From Flavobacterium frigoris (GTDB lineage: Bacteria; Bacteroidota; Bacteroidia; Flavobacteriales; Flavobacteriaceae): 64,000 nucleotides of DNA. The notes below the pieces were generated by a model. The model was given only the letters and a program-made list of their open reading frames with translations, did not search any database and was not told where the DNA came from. Position numbers and translations under genes: made by a program. The stretch lies in assembly GCF_900111075.1 (NCBI RefSeq), contig NZ_FOFZ01000003.1:336556-400555 (forward strand), in the 5' to 3' direction. Shown in pieces: positions 1-9,681 of the stretch; position 1 is the stretch's first letter; the number at the start of each line of letters is the position of its first letter.

Positions 1-1
1 T

Positions 2-1615
2 ATTGATGCATTAAGATGGGATTCTAAGAATGCATATGCATTGGTGATGATGGGGAATATTTTTGCAAAATTCAAGAATGATATTGAGACAGCAATGAAA
101 TATTATGATCAGGCATTAATTGCTAAGCCGGATGATAATATTACCATTAACAATATTGGAGCTAATTTGCTACAGCAGAATAAATTTGGAGAAGCTAAAA
201 AATATTTTCATAAGGCCTTAAGCCTGGATAAAAAATATCCAAACACTCATTATGCTCTTGCATTAATTGCAGATAAAGAAGGTGATTTAGATTTGTCATT
301 TAATAGCTTTATTCAAACGGCTAAATGTTCGAATAAAAATGATTTTTTTTACAAAAAGGGAATTGAAGGTGCATATCAAGTTGCAAATAAAATTTTTGAA
401 GAGAATAATGGTGAAAAAGTTTTCAAAAAATATCGAGTTTACCTTGAAGAAAAAGGAGGCGTTGAAATAGATCTCATAAAAGATGTATCAATACCTACTC
501 CAGCTAAAATTGAATTTGCTGAGAACTACGATAGAGAAAAACACATAATCAAATTTAAAGATACTGTTCCTGCGTATGAACATTTAATAATGCATGAATT
601 GGTTCATTTAGATTTTGTTTTAGATGCTAAGAAAGAAGAAAATAATTTATTATTCACTTCAACGCAACAGCATAAAAATTTATTTTTAAAAAGTATAGAG
701 CCATCACTAAGTAAACTTAAACAAAGAGGAATTTCTAACGAGGGTATTGATACCTATGGCTCTAGTCTTTTTGATGGAGTCAACTCTCAAATTTTCAATG
801 CTCCTATAGACCTTTTCATTGAAAACAATTTATACAATAAATTCACAGATTTAAGACCTTATCAATTTGTTTCTTTATTGAATTTGGTTCAAGATGGGTT
901 AAAGGCAGTTACTGATGAGAAAGTGTTAGAATTGACTCCTAAGGATGTAGTATCTAAAACTAAAATATACAACCTAGTAGGTGCTTTTCAAATAAAAGAT
1001 TTATTTGCTATTGATTTCATTAGTGAATATAATGCAACAAAAATAGAGTTAGATACGGCTAATAAATTCTATCAAGAGTATCAAGAGTACAAAGAAGATA
1101 GAAAACCTGCAGAGGAATATGAATTGGTTCAACACTGGGCTGAAGATTTAAAACTAAGCGAATATTTTGAGCTTATTGGAGAAAACCAATATAGAAAGAG
1201 GAGTAATATTGATGATTTTATTGATGATTTAGAAAAAGATCCTTTCGGGACTGATGAAAAAGACCCTATCAAAGAGAAGAAAATGGAGGCCTTTTTAGAG
1301 AATCAAAAAGAGATAGGCCTAAACATGGCCGTGGTCATGTTTATGGTTGGGGCTCAGGAATTCTTTGAAGGAAAATCAAAAGAAGATATCAAAACAATTG
1401 CTTTTGAAATAGCAATGCAGGGGACACAGGGATATGACCCAAATGTTAAAAATTATAAATTAAGTGTTATACCTAATAAAACTTTTTCAGGGTATCAAAT
1501 GTTGGCATATTATTATGTTAGTTGGGCAATTGCAATACCAGAGATGTTATCACAGTTACAATTACCATTTGATAATGAGTATAAATTAGCATTAACAATG
1601 TATAGAGCCAAGTAA
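2..1615 (+). CDS. TPR protein with HExxH zinc-peptidase motif (5' end outside window)
   Basis: The reading frame is open to the first base, so the gene begins upstream of the window; a TTG at 41 is not a convincing start. The N-terminal ~100 residues form tetratricopeptide-like repeats, with alternating G/A/Y/A positions such as AMKYYDQALIAKPDD and AKKYFHKALSLDKKYPN. Further on there is HELVH, the zinc-binding core of gluzincin-type metallopeptidases, preceded by a hydrophobic stretch. The rest matches nothing I recognise. The stop is one base before the MazG gene, and the next genes are helicases, so it is probably the first visible member of a defence operon. I infer a sensor/effector pairing of TPR and peptidase; the substrate is unknown. 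Confidence 0.7.
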   Translation: MDALRWDSKNAYALVMMGNIFAKFKNDIETAMKYYDQALIAKPDDNITINNIGANLLQQNKFGEAKKYFHKALSLDKKYPNTHYALALIADKEGDLDLSFNSFIQTAKCSNKNDFFYKKGIEGAYQVANKIFEENNGEKVFKKYRVYLEEKGGVEIDLIKDVSIPTPAKIEFAENYDREKHIIKFKDTVPAYEHLIMHELVHLDFVLDAKKEENNLLFTSTQQHKNLFLKSIEPSLSKLKQRGISNEGIDTYGSSLFDGVNSQIFNAPIDLFIENNLYNKFTDLRPYQFVSLLNLVQDGLKAVTDEKVLELTPKDVVSKTKIYNLVGAFQIKDLFAIDFISEYNATKIELDTANKFYQEYQEYKEDRKPAEEYELVQHWAEDLKLSEYFELIGENQYRKRSNIDDFIDDLEKDPFGTDEKDPIKEKKMEAFLENQKEIGLNMAVVMFMVGAQEFFEGKSKEDIKTIAFEIAMQGTQGYDPNVKNYKLSVIPNKTFSGYQMLAYYYVSWAIAIPEMLSQLQLPFDNEYKLALTMYRAK

Positions 1616-1616
1616 T

Positions 1617-1946
1617 ATGAGTGATTTTTCCGTAATTACGAATGCTCTAAAAAAGTTTAGAGATGAAAGAGATTGGGAGCAATTTCATAATTCAAAGGAC
1701 TTAGCTATTGCATTAAGTATTGAAGCAAATGAACTATTAGAACAATTTCTCTGGAAAGACCCTACAGCTGCAAACAAGGATCGATTAAAAGAAGAGCTTG
1801 CAGATGTATTTGCATATGCATTTCTTTTGGCTGACAAACTAGATCTAGATGTTGAAAAAATTGTACTTGATAAGATAAAAAAAAATGGTGAGAAATATCC
1901 TGTAGATAAAGCAAAAGGAACTGCTAAAAAATACAACGAATTGTAA
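1617..1946 (+). CDS. MazG-like nucleotide pyrophosphohydrolase
   Basis: This 109-residue all-alpha protein has the MazG-superfamily signature: EANE (ExxE) in one helix and EELAD (ExxD) about 20 residues later, which in this family bind the magnesium ions used to hydrolyse nucleoside triphosphates to monophosphate and pyrophosphate. A KYP near the C-terminus is also typical of single-domain MazG-like proteins. The ATG directly follows the stop of the TPR/peptidase gene, so the two are probably cotranscribed. Small MazG proteins commonly sit in defence clusters, where depletion or cleaning of nucleotides has been proposed. The family is clear; its role with the adjacent DUF2075 helicases is inferred. 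Confidence 0.85.
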   Translation: MSDFSVITNALKKFRDERDWEQFHNSKDLAIALSIEANELLEQFLWKDPTAANKDRLKEELADVFAYAFLLADKLDLDVEKIVLDKIKKNGEKYPVDKAKGTAKKYNEL

Positions 1947-1996
1947 TAAAATACTTTAACTTGTCAAAAAGTAAATACAAAAAATTATTACAAATA

Positions 1997-2010
1997 TTAG
2001 ATTAATCTAA
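1997..2010. promoter_or_regulatory. Perfect 14-bp palindrome before the helicase trio
   Basis: TTAGATTAATCTAA is a perfect palindrome ending 7 bases before the ATG at 2018. It lies in the only sizeable gap (71 bp) of the first operon. It could be an operator overlapping the ribosome-binding region, but so AT-rich a palindrome can arise by chance. Confidence 0.25.
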
Positions 2011-2017
2011 AAACAAT

Positions 2018-4222
2018 ATGTTATTAAAAACCGTTGATTTTGTTGATTATGTTCAAGGTGATTTATCCGGATTAATCGATTCTTTAACTGAGAGAACTGG
2101 AAGGGCAACGCCATTTGAAATTGAAGCTTGGAGAAGTTCATTACCCCATTTATCCAAAATACTTGCTGAAGCGTCTAAGCTCAATAAAAATTTCTCTAAC
2201 ACTCATTTGTATTTAGGCCACCTAACTTTAGAATACAGATTACCGTCATCCTCTTCATGGTGTGATGCCGTATTAATGGGGAAAAACAGCGACGGTAAAC
2301 AATGTGTATACATTATTGAATTAAAAGATTGGGATGTATCAACTGATTCAGTAGGATTTGCCGAAGGTTTAATTACACACAAGGGAAATCAATGGAATCA
2401 CCCAAGCGATCAATTAAAAGGATATGTAAACTACTGCAAACGCTTTCACTCTGCGGTGGAAAGCTATAGTGCGAATGTTACTGGTTGTGCTTTTATTACA
2501 AAGTCAGGTAATATTCAACCCTATTTAGATCATCCAAACTCAACTTTGGTAAATGAATTTCCGATTTTTAATTTGGACAATTCAAAAGAGTTAGCTCAAA
2601 ATATCGTGAATAATATTTCTGAATCTGATAATCAATTTGCTATTGATTTTGAGAAAGGATATTACAAACAAAACAGGAATATTTTAAGACAAGTTGCAGA
2701 ACAAATTCAATCAAAAGTTAACGGATCCCTAACGCCATACGAATTGTTAGATGAACAACGAAAAGGATTCAATCTTGTAATGGGTTTATTAGAAGAAATC
2801 AACCGTTCTGGGGATAAATCTAAAAAACATGTTATTATAGTTGAAGGTCCACCAGGTTCTGGTAAATCCGCTTTAGCAATTAATCTTTGGATAGAATCTG
2901 TAATGAAATTCATTACTCCTGATAAAAAAATTAAAAAGCTTAAAACAGAAATAAAGTCTAAAAACTTAAGTAAAACTGAAAACATAGTTTTCGTAACGAC
3001 ATCAAGCTCTCAAAAATCAAATTGGCAAAGTACATTTCAAAATTTAGCACCAGAATTTTCAGGACAGGGTTTTATCCTTTCTTCTAATCAATATAATCCT
3101 GGAATATCAGGTTCACAAGTCAAAAGACTTAGGGACTTAACAGGCAAAGAAATGTTGGTAAAAGATTGGGAAGAAAATATTAACACCTATTTTGAAAATG
3201 GTGGTGATCAAAGATCCATGGACAATTTACATTTTATCTCAGTAGTTGATGAAGCACATGCCTTAATAAACACGGAAGGTCACAATATAGGTTTTTCAAG
3301 TGGATGGTGCTTACAAGCAGGCCCACAAGCCTACCATGTGATTAGAAGCTCACAAATCACAGTTTTCTTCACTGATGGTAAACAATCTTACAGAGACAGT
3401 GAAACCACAACTATTGATAATTTAGAAGACTTTTCTAGAAGACTTAATGCAGAAATTCATAAAATTAGTTTGGAAGGCAGCCAATTTAGATGTGGTGGTT
3501 CAAAAGAATATATTGAATTCGTTGAAAATTTGTTAGATAATGATTCAGAATTTGAATTAGATACTAGTTGGAGAAAAACATCTGCAAATAAATCTGGAGT
3601 TTTTGATTTCGAAATAGTTGATTTCCCGCACCAAATAGATGAAAAATTACAATCTAAAATTGATTTAGGGCTCACAGCAAGAATAATTTCAAGTTATTCT
3701 AGGGAATGGAAAACCAAAAAAGAATCGATACCACATGATGTAGCTCCACATTTAATGGATTTTCATTTCAATTATGAATGCAATTCCACAGAAATGATTT
3801 ATTCCAAACCTTGGAATTATGCACCTGGTGAAGATTACTCTATGTTTATACAAGCACCTCTTGGTTCTAGGATGAATGACAATCAATTATGTGAAGTTGG
3901 TTGTCCATATGTGGTTAGAGGCTTCGATTATGATTATTTAGGTCTTTTATGGTTAGACGATTTAGTTTACAGAAATGGGAGATGGTGTGTATTAATTGAG
4001 AATGTTAAAGAAACAGCATTATCACAAACTAAGTCAAGGGCAAAAAATGCAATAGTTCAAAAAGAAAAATCAGGTTCAAGAGGTTTAACTGAACCTGAAT
4101 TAGTGCTTCTGGACAAAATAATTAAGGGATATAGAATATTGTTATCACGAGCTTTGAAAGGGATGTACCTTTATGTTCATGACGAAGAAACAAAACAATA
4201 TTTAACTTCAATTTTAAATTAG
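2018..4222 (+). CDS. PD-(D/E)xK-like nuclease fused to DUF2075 SF1 helicase (copy 1)
   Basis: A 734-residue protein in two parts. Residues ~70-105 carry E72, D83 and E101-L-K103, spaced like the catalytic D...ExK core of PD-(D/E)xK nucleases. From ~275 comes a helicase core: Walker A GPPGSGKS at ~276-283, Walker B VVDEAH, QFRC near 490, and a C-terminal SRALKGMYLY resembling motif VI of DUF2075 (Schlafen-type SF1) helicases. It is paralogous to the gene at 5904 over its whole length. One base separates it from the next helicase gene. I infer an ATP-driven nucleic-acid translocase with a cutting domain in an antiviral operon; whether it acts on DNA or RNA cannot be told. Confidence 0.8.
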   Translation: MLLKTVDFVDYVQGDLSGLIDSLTERTGRATPFEIEAWRSSLPHLSKILAEASKLNKNFSNTHLYLGHLTLEYRLPSSSSWCDAVLMGKNSDGKQCVYIIELKDWDVSTDSVGFAEGLITHKGNQWNHPSDQLKGYVNYCKRFHSAVESYSANVTGCAFITKSGNIQPYLDHPNSTLVNEFPIFNLDNSKELAQNIVNNISESDNQFAIDFEKGYYKQNRNILRQVAEQIQSKVNGSLTPYELLDEQRKGFNLVMGLLEEINRSGDKSKKHVIIVEGPPGSGKSALAINLWIESVMKFITPDKKIKKLKTEIKSKNLSKTENIVFVTTSSSQKSNWQSTFQNLAPEFSGQGFILSSNQYNPGISGSQVKRLRDLTGKEMLVKDWEENINTYFENGGDQRSMDNLHFISVVDEAHALINTEGHNIGFSSGWCLQAGPQAYHVIRSSQITVFFTDGKQSYRDSETTTIDNLEDFSRRLNAEIHKISLEGSQFRCGGSKEYIEFVENLLDNDSEFELDTSWRKTSANKSGVFDFEIVDFPHQIDEKLQSKIDLGLTARIISSYSREWKTKKESIPHDVAPHLMDFHFNYECNSTEMIYSKPWNYAPGEDYSMFIQAPLGSRMNDNQLCEVGCPYVVRGFDYDYLGLLWLDDLVYRNGRWCVLIENVKETALSQTKSRAKNAIVQKEKSGSRGLTEPELVLLDKIIKGYRILLSRALKGMYLYVHDEETKQYLTSILN

Positions 4223-4223
4223 C

Positions 4224-5900
4224 ATGTTCAGAGATCAATTACTTGAATATACGGTAAAGGAAAAGAAAATTATTCTAGATCAAATTGAACAACTCAAAAC
4301 CTTACCGGAAGATGTTCAAATAGAAAAAGGTTTACTAATTGAAAACTTATTTCTCGAAGATAAATTTGAAAACCAATTATTGTTTTCTGTGGATGTTAAT
4401 AATTCCAAACTGAAGTCCGGGGATAAAGCATGCCTTATTTTAACAACTAAAAAAGTAAATGTAGTCATTATCGAAAATTTAGTAAATGAAATTTCTTTAA
4501 CTACAGATGGAATATTGGATTTACCCTTAGGCTCCAATTGTAAATTACAAATAAGTATACCCCAACTTTTAGACCCTATAATTGAACTTTACAATAGACT
4601 TGAAGAAGGCGCACCTGGTTGGTTTTTTCTAGAAATGCTTGCAGGCTTAAAAGAACCTGTCCAGAAATCTCGTTTTTCATCAATTGACTCCCAAAAAATT
4701 GACACTAAAATTCAATCAATAAATTTATCTGATGCTCAAAAAAGAATAGTATACAAAGCTTGTGATTTACCTTCCTTTTTAGGAATACAAGGACCTCCTG
4801 GAACGGGCAAATCTTTCACTTTAAGTGTAATTGCTGACATTCTTTATTCCAATAAAAAGCGTATTGTTATTGTATCGCATACCCATCAAGCAGTAAACAA
4901 TTGTTTAGATGCTATTCATCAACAAAACCCTAAAATCAAGTTAGTCAAAATTGGTGAAAAACTAAAATCACGGGATTTACCTTCATCGGTTCAAACAATG
5001 AGTTTTACGGAGTTCACGTTAAAAAACAAAAAAAGTAAAATAGCTGAAACCACTATTATCGGAATGACCATTTATTCAGCCATTCTGAATTTAGGCCTTA
5101 GGAGAAATTCAATTAATCCAAATGTTTTATTAATTGATGAAGCAGGGCAAATCCCTCTCTCTATTGGTGCATTGATAGGGTATTTTGGTGCCGGTTCCAA
5201 TTTGTTTTTTGGTGATGATGCACAAATGCCACCCATATTTCAAGAAGAATTGATTAGCGACAATTTAAGTGTTTCCGTTTTTCAGCAAATAAGAAGAATT
5301 AACCCTCAATTCCTAGACAAATTAGATTTGACTTATCGAATGAATGAGGAGTTAACCAATATCATTGGTTTAAATTTTTACAAAGATGAAACAACGCAGA
5401 AGTCCTTTCTAATGAGTAGCCAACAATCGGCAGAACGATTATTGGATATAGATTTGAAGGAAGCGGATGAATTTATAAGGTATTGTTTAACCAAAGAAAA
5501 TTCTTTGGTCGTTATAGAAGATAATATAGAGGATGGTCTATTTAAATTTGAAAACCATATTCAGGCACAAAAAATAACTGAGATTATCCGCTATTTAAAC
5601 GAACAAAAATATCCAATAGATCAAATCGCTATTGTAACACCATTTAGGAAGCAGGTTAATGTTATTAAAAAATATTTATCCGAAATAGGCTTGACTACTT
5701 TGCCAATAGTTGATACTGTTGAAAGAGTGCAAGGTATAACAGTTGACATTGTAATATATTCTGTTTGCACAACAGATTTAAATACTTTGAACAGTAAAAA
5801 AGACTTTATATTCTCACCAAACCGTATTAATGTTGCCATAAGCAGAGCTAGAATGAAAGCTATAATATTTGGAAAATTTCCTTTCATAACAAACAAGTAA
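4224..5900 (+). CDS. DNA2/NAM7-type SF1 helicase
   Basis: A 558-residue superfamily 1 helicase. Walker A GPPGTGKS lies at ~190-197, motif Ia includes SHTHQAVN, Walker B is IDEAGQ (the DEA-x-Q form typical of the DNA2/NAM7/Upf1 group), motif III is GDDAQMPP, motif IV-like YRMNEEL follows, and the C-terminus has NVAISRAR, the motif VI arginines. The N-terminal ~170 residues look like a small nucleic-acid-binding region. There is no obvious nuclease domain, unlike its two neighbours. It is coupled by 1 and 3 base gaps to the flanking DUF2075 genes, so the three are probably made together. COG1112-type helicases occur in several antiphage systems; the specific system here is not identified. Confidence 0.85.
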   Translation: MFRDQLLEYTVKEKKIILDQIEQLKTLPEDVQIEKGLLIENLFLEDKFENQLLFSVDVNNSKLKSGDKACLILTTKKVNVVIIENLVNEISLTTDGILDLPLGSNCKLQISIPQLLDPIIELYNRLEEGAPGWFFLEMLAGLKEPVQKSRFSSIDSQKIDTKIQSINLSDAQKRIVYKACDLPSFLGIQGPPGTGKSFTLSVIADILYSNKKRIVIVSHTHQAVNNCLDAIHQQNPKIKLVKIGEKLKSRDLPSSVQTMSFTEFTLKNKKSKIAETTIIGMTIYSAILNLGLRRNSINPNVLLIDEAGQIPLSIGALIGYFGAGSNLFFGDDAQMPPIFQEELISDNLSVSVFQQIRRINPQFLDKLDLTYRMNEELTNIIGLNFYKDETTQKSFLMSSQQSAERLLDIDLKEADEFIRYCLTKENSLVVIEDNIEDGLFKFENHIQAQKITEIIRYLNEQKYPIDQIAIVTPFRKQVNVIKKYLSEIGLTTLPIVDTVERVQGITVDIVIYSVCTTDLNTLNSKKDFIFSPNRINVAISRARMKAIIFGKFPFITNK

Positions 5901-5903
5901 AAT

Positions 5904-7778
5904 ATGAGGTTATATCAAGGATCATCGCTAGAATTTATTAAAGACAATCAGCAAAATATCATTGTTGAAAAATTATCTAAAGAGTTCTTTAAACACTACA
6001 GACAGAATCCACAACCAAGCGAAGCTTTGAGTTGGAAAAATTCTTTAAAAGAGGTAAGTAACATTTTTGATCGCCTGAAGTTTTATGACCATGGCATTTT
6101 ACTCGAATACCAGCTACCATTAACTTCTAAAAGATTAGACTGCCTGATTTGTGGGAAAGATAATTTGGATGGAGAGAATGCTGTTATTATCGAATTAAAA
6201 CAATGGACAGAGACATTGGATGCTGAAGGTGATAATGAAGTTTCCGTTCATTGGGGAATTGAATACAGAGATTTACTCCATCCCTCTTCACAGGTCGGCC
6301 AATATGCTACCTATCTTTCCAGTGTACATACTGCTTTTCAATCAAATATTAATTTATCAGCTTGTGCCTATTTGCATAATTATATTTATAACGATAAAGA
6401 TGCCTTATTGAAACCTAAGTTTGATGATGTAAGAAAAGATTTTCCTGTATTTTTTAAGAATCAAGAAAGTACATTAGAGCAGTATTTATTAGATAAATTA
6501 ATAAATGGAGATGGTCTACCTACTTTAGAAAAAATAGTAAATGGAAACTACCAGCCATCTAAAAAACTAATGATCGAAGTAGGGAATGTATTAAAATCAA
6601 AATCTCCATATGTTTTATTAGACAACCAATTAATTGTGTTTGACAAAGTAAAATCCTTGGTTGAAAATGCAGCTAATACAAATATAAAAAGAGCCGTTAT
6701 TGTCAAAGGTGGTCCTGGAACTGGTAAATCGGTAATAGCATTACATCTACTTACCTATTTCTTAAAACAGGGAAAAATATCACATTATGCTACAGGGTCC
6801 AAAGCCTTTACTGAAACATTTCGGGAGATGTTTGGTAAAAAATCACACGATGTGTTTAAATATTTCAATAATTATCAAGAGGCACAAAAAAACACTCTTG
6901 ACTTATTGATATGTGATGAAGCACACCGTATCCGTGAATCTAGTGCCAACAGATTCCAAAAGAAAACGACTGCTAAAAATGTCCCTCAATTATATGAAAT
7001 ATTGAAAGTGGCCAAAGTTTCAGTCTTTTTCATTGATGACAATCAAATTGTAAGACCAGGTGAAATAGGGTCTATTGCTTATGTCAAAGAATATGCAAAA
7101 TCAAAAAACGTCCAAGTAATAGAATTCGAGCTGGAGTCACAATTTAGATGCAACGGTTCAGACGGCTTTATCAATTGGCTTAATAATACATTAGCCATAA
7201 AAAACACTGCCAATGTAATTTGGAATGAAGGAGACGAAACTACGTTTGATTTTAGAATAATGAAATCGCCAATTGATTTGGAAAATATAATTAATGAAAG
7301 AATTGAAGAAGGAAATACCGGTCGGATAGTAGCAGGATTTTGTTGGCCATGGTCTGAACCAGATAAACAAGGGAACCTAATTTCGGATGTTAAAATCGGC
7401 GACTATCAAAAGCCATGGAATGCAAAACCAATTAATAATATAAAGTTAGCACCCGGGATTCCAAAAGCATCATTATGGGCAACAGACCCAAACGGTATCA
7501 ATCAAATTGGATGTGTCTATACTGCTCAAGGATTTGAATTTGATTATGTAGGTGTAATTATTGGAAAAGATTTAGTTTACAATTTAGAAAATTCAACTTG
7601 GAGTGGTAATCCAAATATATCTCATGACCATACTGTAAAAAGAGATAAAAAACTGTTTTTAGATTATATGAAAAATACATATAAAATATTGCTAACAAGG
7701 GGTATGAAAGGATGTTATGTATTCTTTGAAGATAAAGAAACAGAATTGTTTTTTAAATCAAGAATGGAGAAAATATGA
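5904..7778 (+). CDS. PD-(D/E)xK-like nuclease fused to DUF2075 SF1 helicase (copy 2)
   Basis: A 624-residue paralogue of the gene at 2018. The N-terminal nuclease-like core is E68, D79 and E97-L-K99; Walker A is GGPGTGKS at ~269-276, Walker B is ICDEAHRI, SQFRCNG follows, and the end carries LLTRGMKGCYVFF. Both paralogues keep the D...ELK triad, so neither looks obviously dead. The roughly 110-residue length difference lies mostly in the linker and helicase insertions. This is the last gene of the cluster and is followed by a strong terminator at 7892. Two non-identical copies flanking a third helicase suggest a heteromeric machine or specialised subunits (inference). Confidence 0.8.
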   Translation: MRLYQGSSLEFIKDNQQNIIVEKLSKEFFKHYRQNPQPSEALSWKNSLKEVSNIFDRLKFYDHGILLEYQLPLTSKRLDCLICGKDNLDGENAVIIELKQWTETLDAEGDNEVSVHWGIEYRDLLHPSSQVGQYATYLSSVHTAFQSNINLSACAYLHNYIYNDKDALLKPKFDDVRKDFPVFFKNQESTLEQYLLDKLINGDGLPTLEKIVNGNYQPSKKLMIEVGNVLKSKSPYVLLDNQLIVFDKVKSLVENAANTNIKRAVIVKGGPGTGKSVIALHLLTYFLKQGKISHYATGSKAFTETFREMFGKKSHDVFKYFNNYQEAQKNTLDLLICDEAHRIRESSANRFQKKTTAKNVPQLYEILKVAKVSVFFIDDNQIVRPGEIGSIAYVKEYAKSKNVQVIEFELESQFRCNGSDGFINWLNNTLAIKNTANVIWNEGDETTFDFRIMKSPIDLENIINERIEEGNTGRIVAGFCWPWSEPDKQGNLISDVKIGDYQKPWNAKPINNIKLAPGIPKASLWATDPNGINQIGCVYTAQGFEFDYVGVIIGKDLVYNLENSTWSGNPNISHDHTVKRDKKLFLDYMKNTYKILLTRGMKGCYVFFEDKETELFFKSRMEKI

Positions 7779-8243
7779 TTGGGTTATTTTGAGTTAAATA
7801 TTTAAGAAAGCTGTAATCCTATATTAAAAGCGTTGCGTTTATGAAATATGACAATGCGTAAGTTATACTGCCAAAAAAAATTGACATGAATAAAAAAACA
7901 GCCAAAATGGCTGTTTTTTTTTGTGTTATTTTACTTCACAACATGAAAATTCACAACATGAAAATTTGGCATAAAATTTGTAATACTATTCTTTTAAAAA
8001 AAATAATAAAGACTGTACATTAAAATAAACAAATATTAAGTCTATTTGTTAACCAAAAGACTAGTCATCTAAAGGTATTTATGAGATATATAAATATTGT
8101 ATTATGTTCTTTTTAAGAGGAGACAAAAATACAAATACAATTGGATTAACAAAACAAAATTATGTTAAATTTTAATTGCTATATATTACTTGGACTTACG
8201 AACTAAAAAACTCAAATAATAGTATAAAAATTAAAACGCGCAT
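7779..8243. other. Intergenic region after the helicase operon
   Basis: The stretch of 465 bases holds the terminator at 7892-7921 and then very AT-rich DNA with no open frame that I would call a gene. It includes the leader of the gene at 8244. No tRNA, repeat unit or clear promoter was recognised. Confidence 0.5.
7892..7921 (+). terminator. Rho-independent terminator of the helicase operon
   Basis: An AACAGCC / GGCTGTT stem with an AAAA-type loop is flanked by an A-run and a run of nine or more T, so it can work on both strands. It lies 114 bases after the stop of the last helicase gene. Confidence 0.85.
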
Positions 8244-9188
8244 ATGCAAAATATAATTTCCCATTTCAGCCTTCATAATCAAGGCTATACTCAACATAAT
8301 GTTGACTTTTTAAATGTCTACCTTGGTGTAGACAATCGATTATTCTTGGATTATAACAAAATATTACAAGGTAATTCGCCTCTTTATAAGGCAATGAAAA
8401 CTGATATTAATAATTTTATGAGTAGTATGTTTATATACTTATCTAAAAATCAAGATGTTAATTTATCTGACTTACTTAAAGGATTACACGAAACAAATGC
8501 AACACATTTAGGTTTATCAGAAGGTAATCCTAGAGGTAAATCCGTAGGAGATGAATTAAAAGAAACAATTTTTAAAAATCTAAAATTTTTAAAGAAAGCG
8601 TTTCTTAAGGGTAACCTTGAAATTGATAGTGTGTATTTTGGAATAAAAAACATTGGACCTGACAGGATTTCTGATATTGTAACAAGCATTGTTAAGTCTC
8701 GCTTAATAGAGTTTACACGACAACAATGCATTTTACATTCAATCCCTATGCAACAAGTAGCGGTCAGCAAGATTTTTGATTCAAATACTATTACTTGGAA
8801 TGCCGGTTTTGTTCAGTTACCCACATACCAAAATAAACCAATTATTTTTATTCCGAAAGATGTGGTTTCAACATATTCAGGTATTGCGGGAACATTTAAC
8901 ACTTTTATAAACTATGGCTTCCATAACTTTTTCAAAGTATCTACCGCATACAAAAATCTTGTAAGAGGAAATGAGAAAGAAATAAACAAAGACCTCATGA
9001 GAAAAGAGTTTGATGAATACAATAAAGAGCAAGGCATAAACAATAAGGACATATCAAAAATAATGCTAACAGAATTTGACAATAAAGATGTAGTAAATGC
9101 ATTTGTAGAAGTCCGAAAACAAACGATTGTTTTAACTGATGATGAAATTGTTGAAATTTTAAACAATAAATTCAAAGCAGCTAATTAG
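8244..9188 (+). CDS. Conserved hypothetical protein, stand-alone
   Basis: I do not recognise this 314-residue protein. It has no signal peptide or membrane segment. Visible blocks are a central GPDRISDI followed by a helix ending EFTRQQC, then IP, and later LPTY...PIIFIPKDVVS; the second half is highly charged with several lysine/glutamate helices. Such D-R-I-S-D plus P-K-D-V blocks suggest a conserved enzyme-like core rather than random sequence, but no catalytic triad is obvious. The gene is monocistronic, with its own terminator at 9194 and a 465-base upstream region, lying between a helicase operon and a large repeat. A defence role by position is only a guess. Confidence 0.7.
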   Translation: MQNIISHFSLHNQGYTQHNVDFLNVYLGVDNRLFLDYNKILQGNSPLYKAMKTDINNFMSSMFIYLSKNQDVNLSDLLKGLHETNATHLGLSEGNPRGKSVGDELKETIFKNLKFLKKAFLKGNLEIDSVYFGIKNIGPDRISDIVTSIVKSRLIEFTRQQCILHSIPMQQVAVSKIFDSNTITWNAGFVQLPTYQNKPIIFIPKDVVSTYSGIAGTFNTFINYGFHNFFKVSTAYKNLVRGNEKEINKDLMRKEFDEYNKEQGINNKDISKIMLTEFDNKDVVNAFVEVRKQTIVLTDDEIVEILNNKFKAAN

Positions 9189-9193
9189 ATTTG

Positions 9194-9227
9194 ATAAAGC
9201 CTCCTTTCCTGGAGGCTTTATTTTTTT
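9194..9227 (+). terminator. Terminator of the 314-aa gene
   Basis: The perfect 11-bp stem ATAAAGCCTCC / GGAGGCTTTAT with a six-base loop is followed by TTTTTTT, starting 6 bases after the stop codon. Confidence 0.9.
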
Positions 9228-9642
9228 GCAATTATTTTTTGCAACAGGTATGAGAATTGAATCCTTCACTACCGGATTTGTCTTTTCACTTTGCATTTCC
9301 CGATTCTGCCGCTTTAATTGCTGTTAAATTATAAATAAAAACTAATGTAGTTCCAACGTTCTACGATTTCCCGTCTTCGAACTTAAATCTTAATTAAGGA
9401 CTTTAAACTGCTACTGAAGTGCCACTGAAAATCAGTTTCAATATATCATTTCCGTTGAACATTACGGGCAATCAGGTGGTCTCCCTACGGTCGTTCCCTT
9501 TGTTCCGTTCGGCAGTTCCAGTCGGTCAACTATATAGTTGAATAACATCTTTTAAGGTACCATGAGTATACTTTTTCCATAAGAAACAGCTTTAGTTTCC
9601 CTCCATTCCACAGACACTACACCGCACAAAAAATATAGCAGT

Positions 9643-9681
9643 CCCGCTAAAAGAAAAGGCGGGACAGCTATTTTTTTTGCG
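9643..9681. terminator. GC-rich hairpin inside repeat copy A
   Basis: AGCAGTCCCGC, a short A-rich loop and GCGGGACAGCT pair into a strong stem followed by TTTTTTT. The same hairpin occurs in copy B near 60500-60540. It may end transcription entering the repeat. Confidence 0.55.

Noticed and set aside
6220..6411. Short frame inside the second DUF2075 gene, and similar minus-strand frames in the large array genes
   Set aside because: They overlap long genes with recognised motifs and have no leader or family; ordinary frame shadows.
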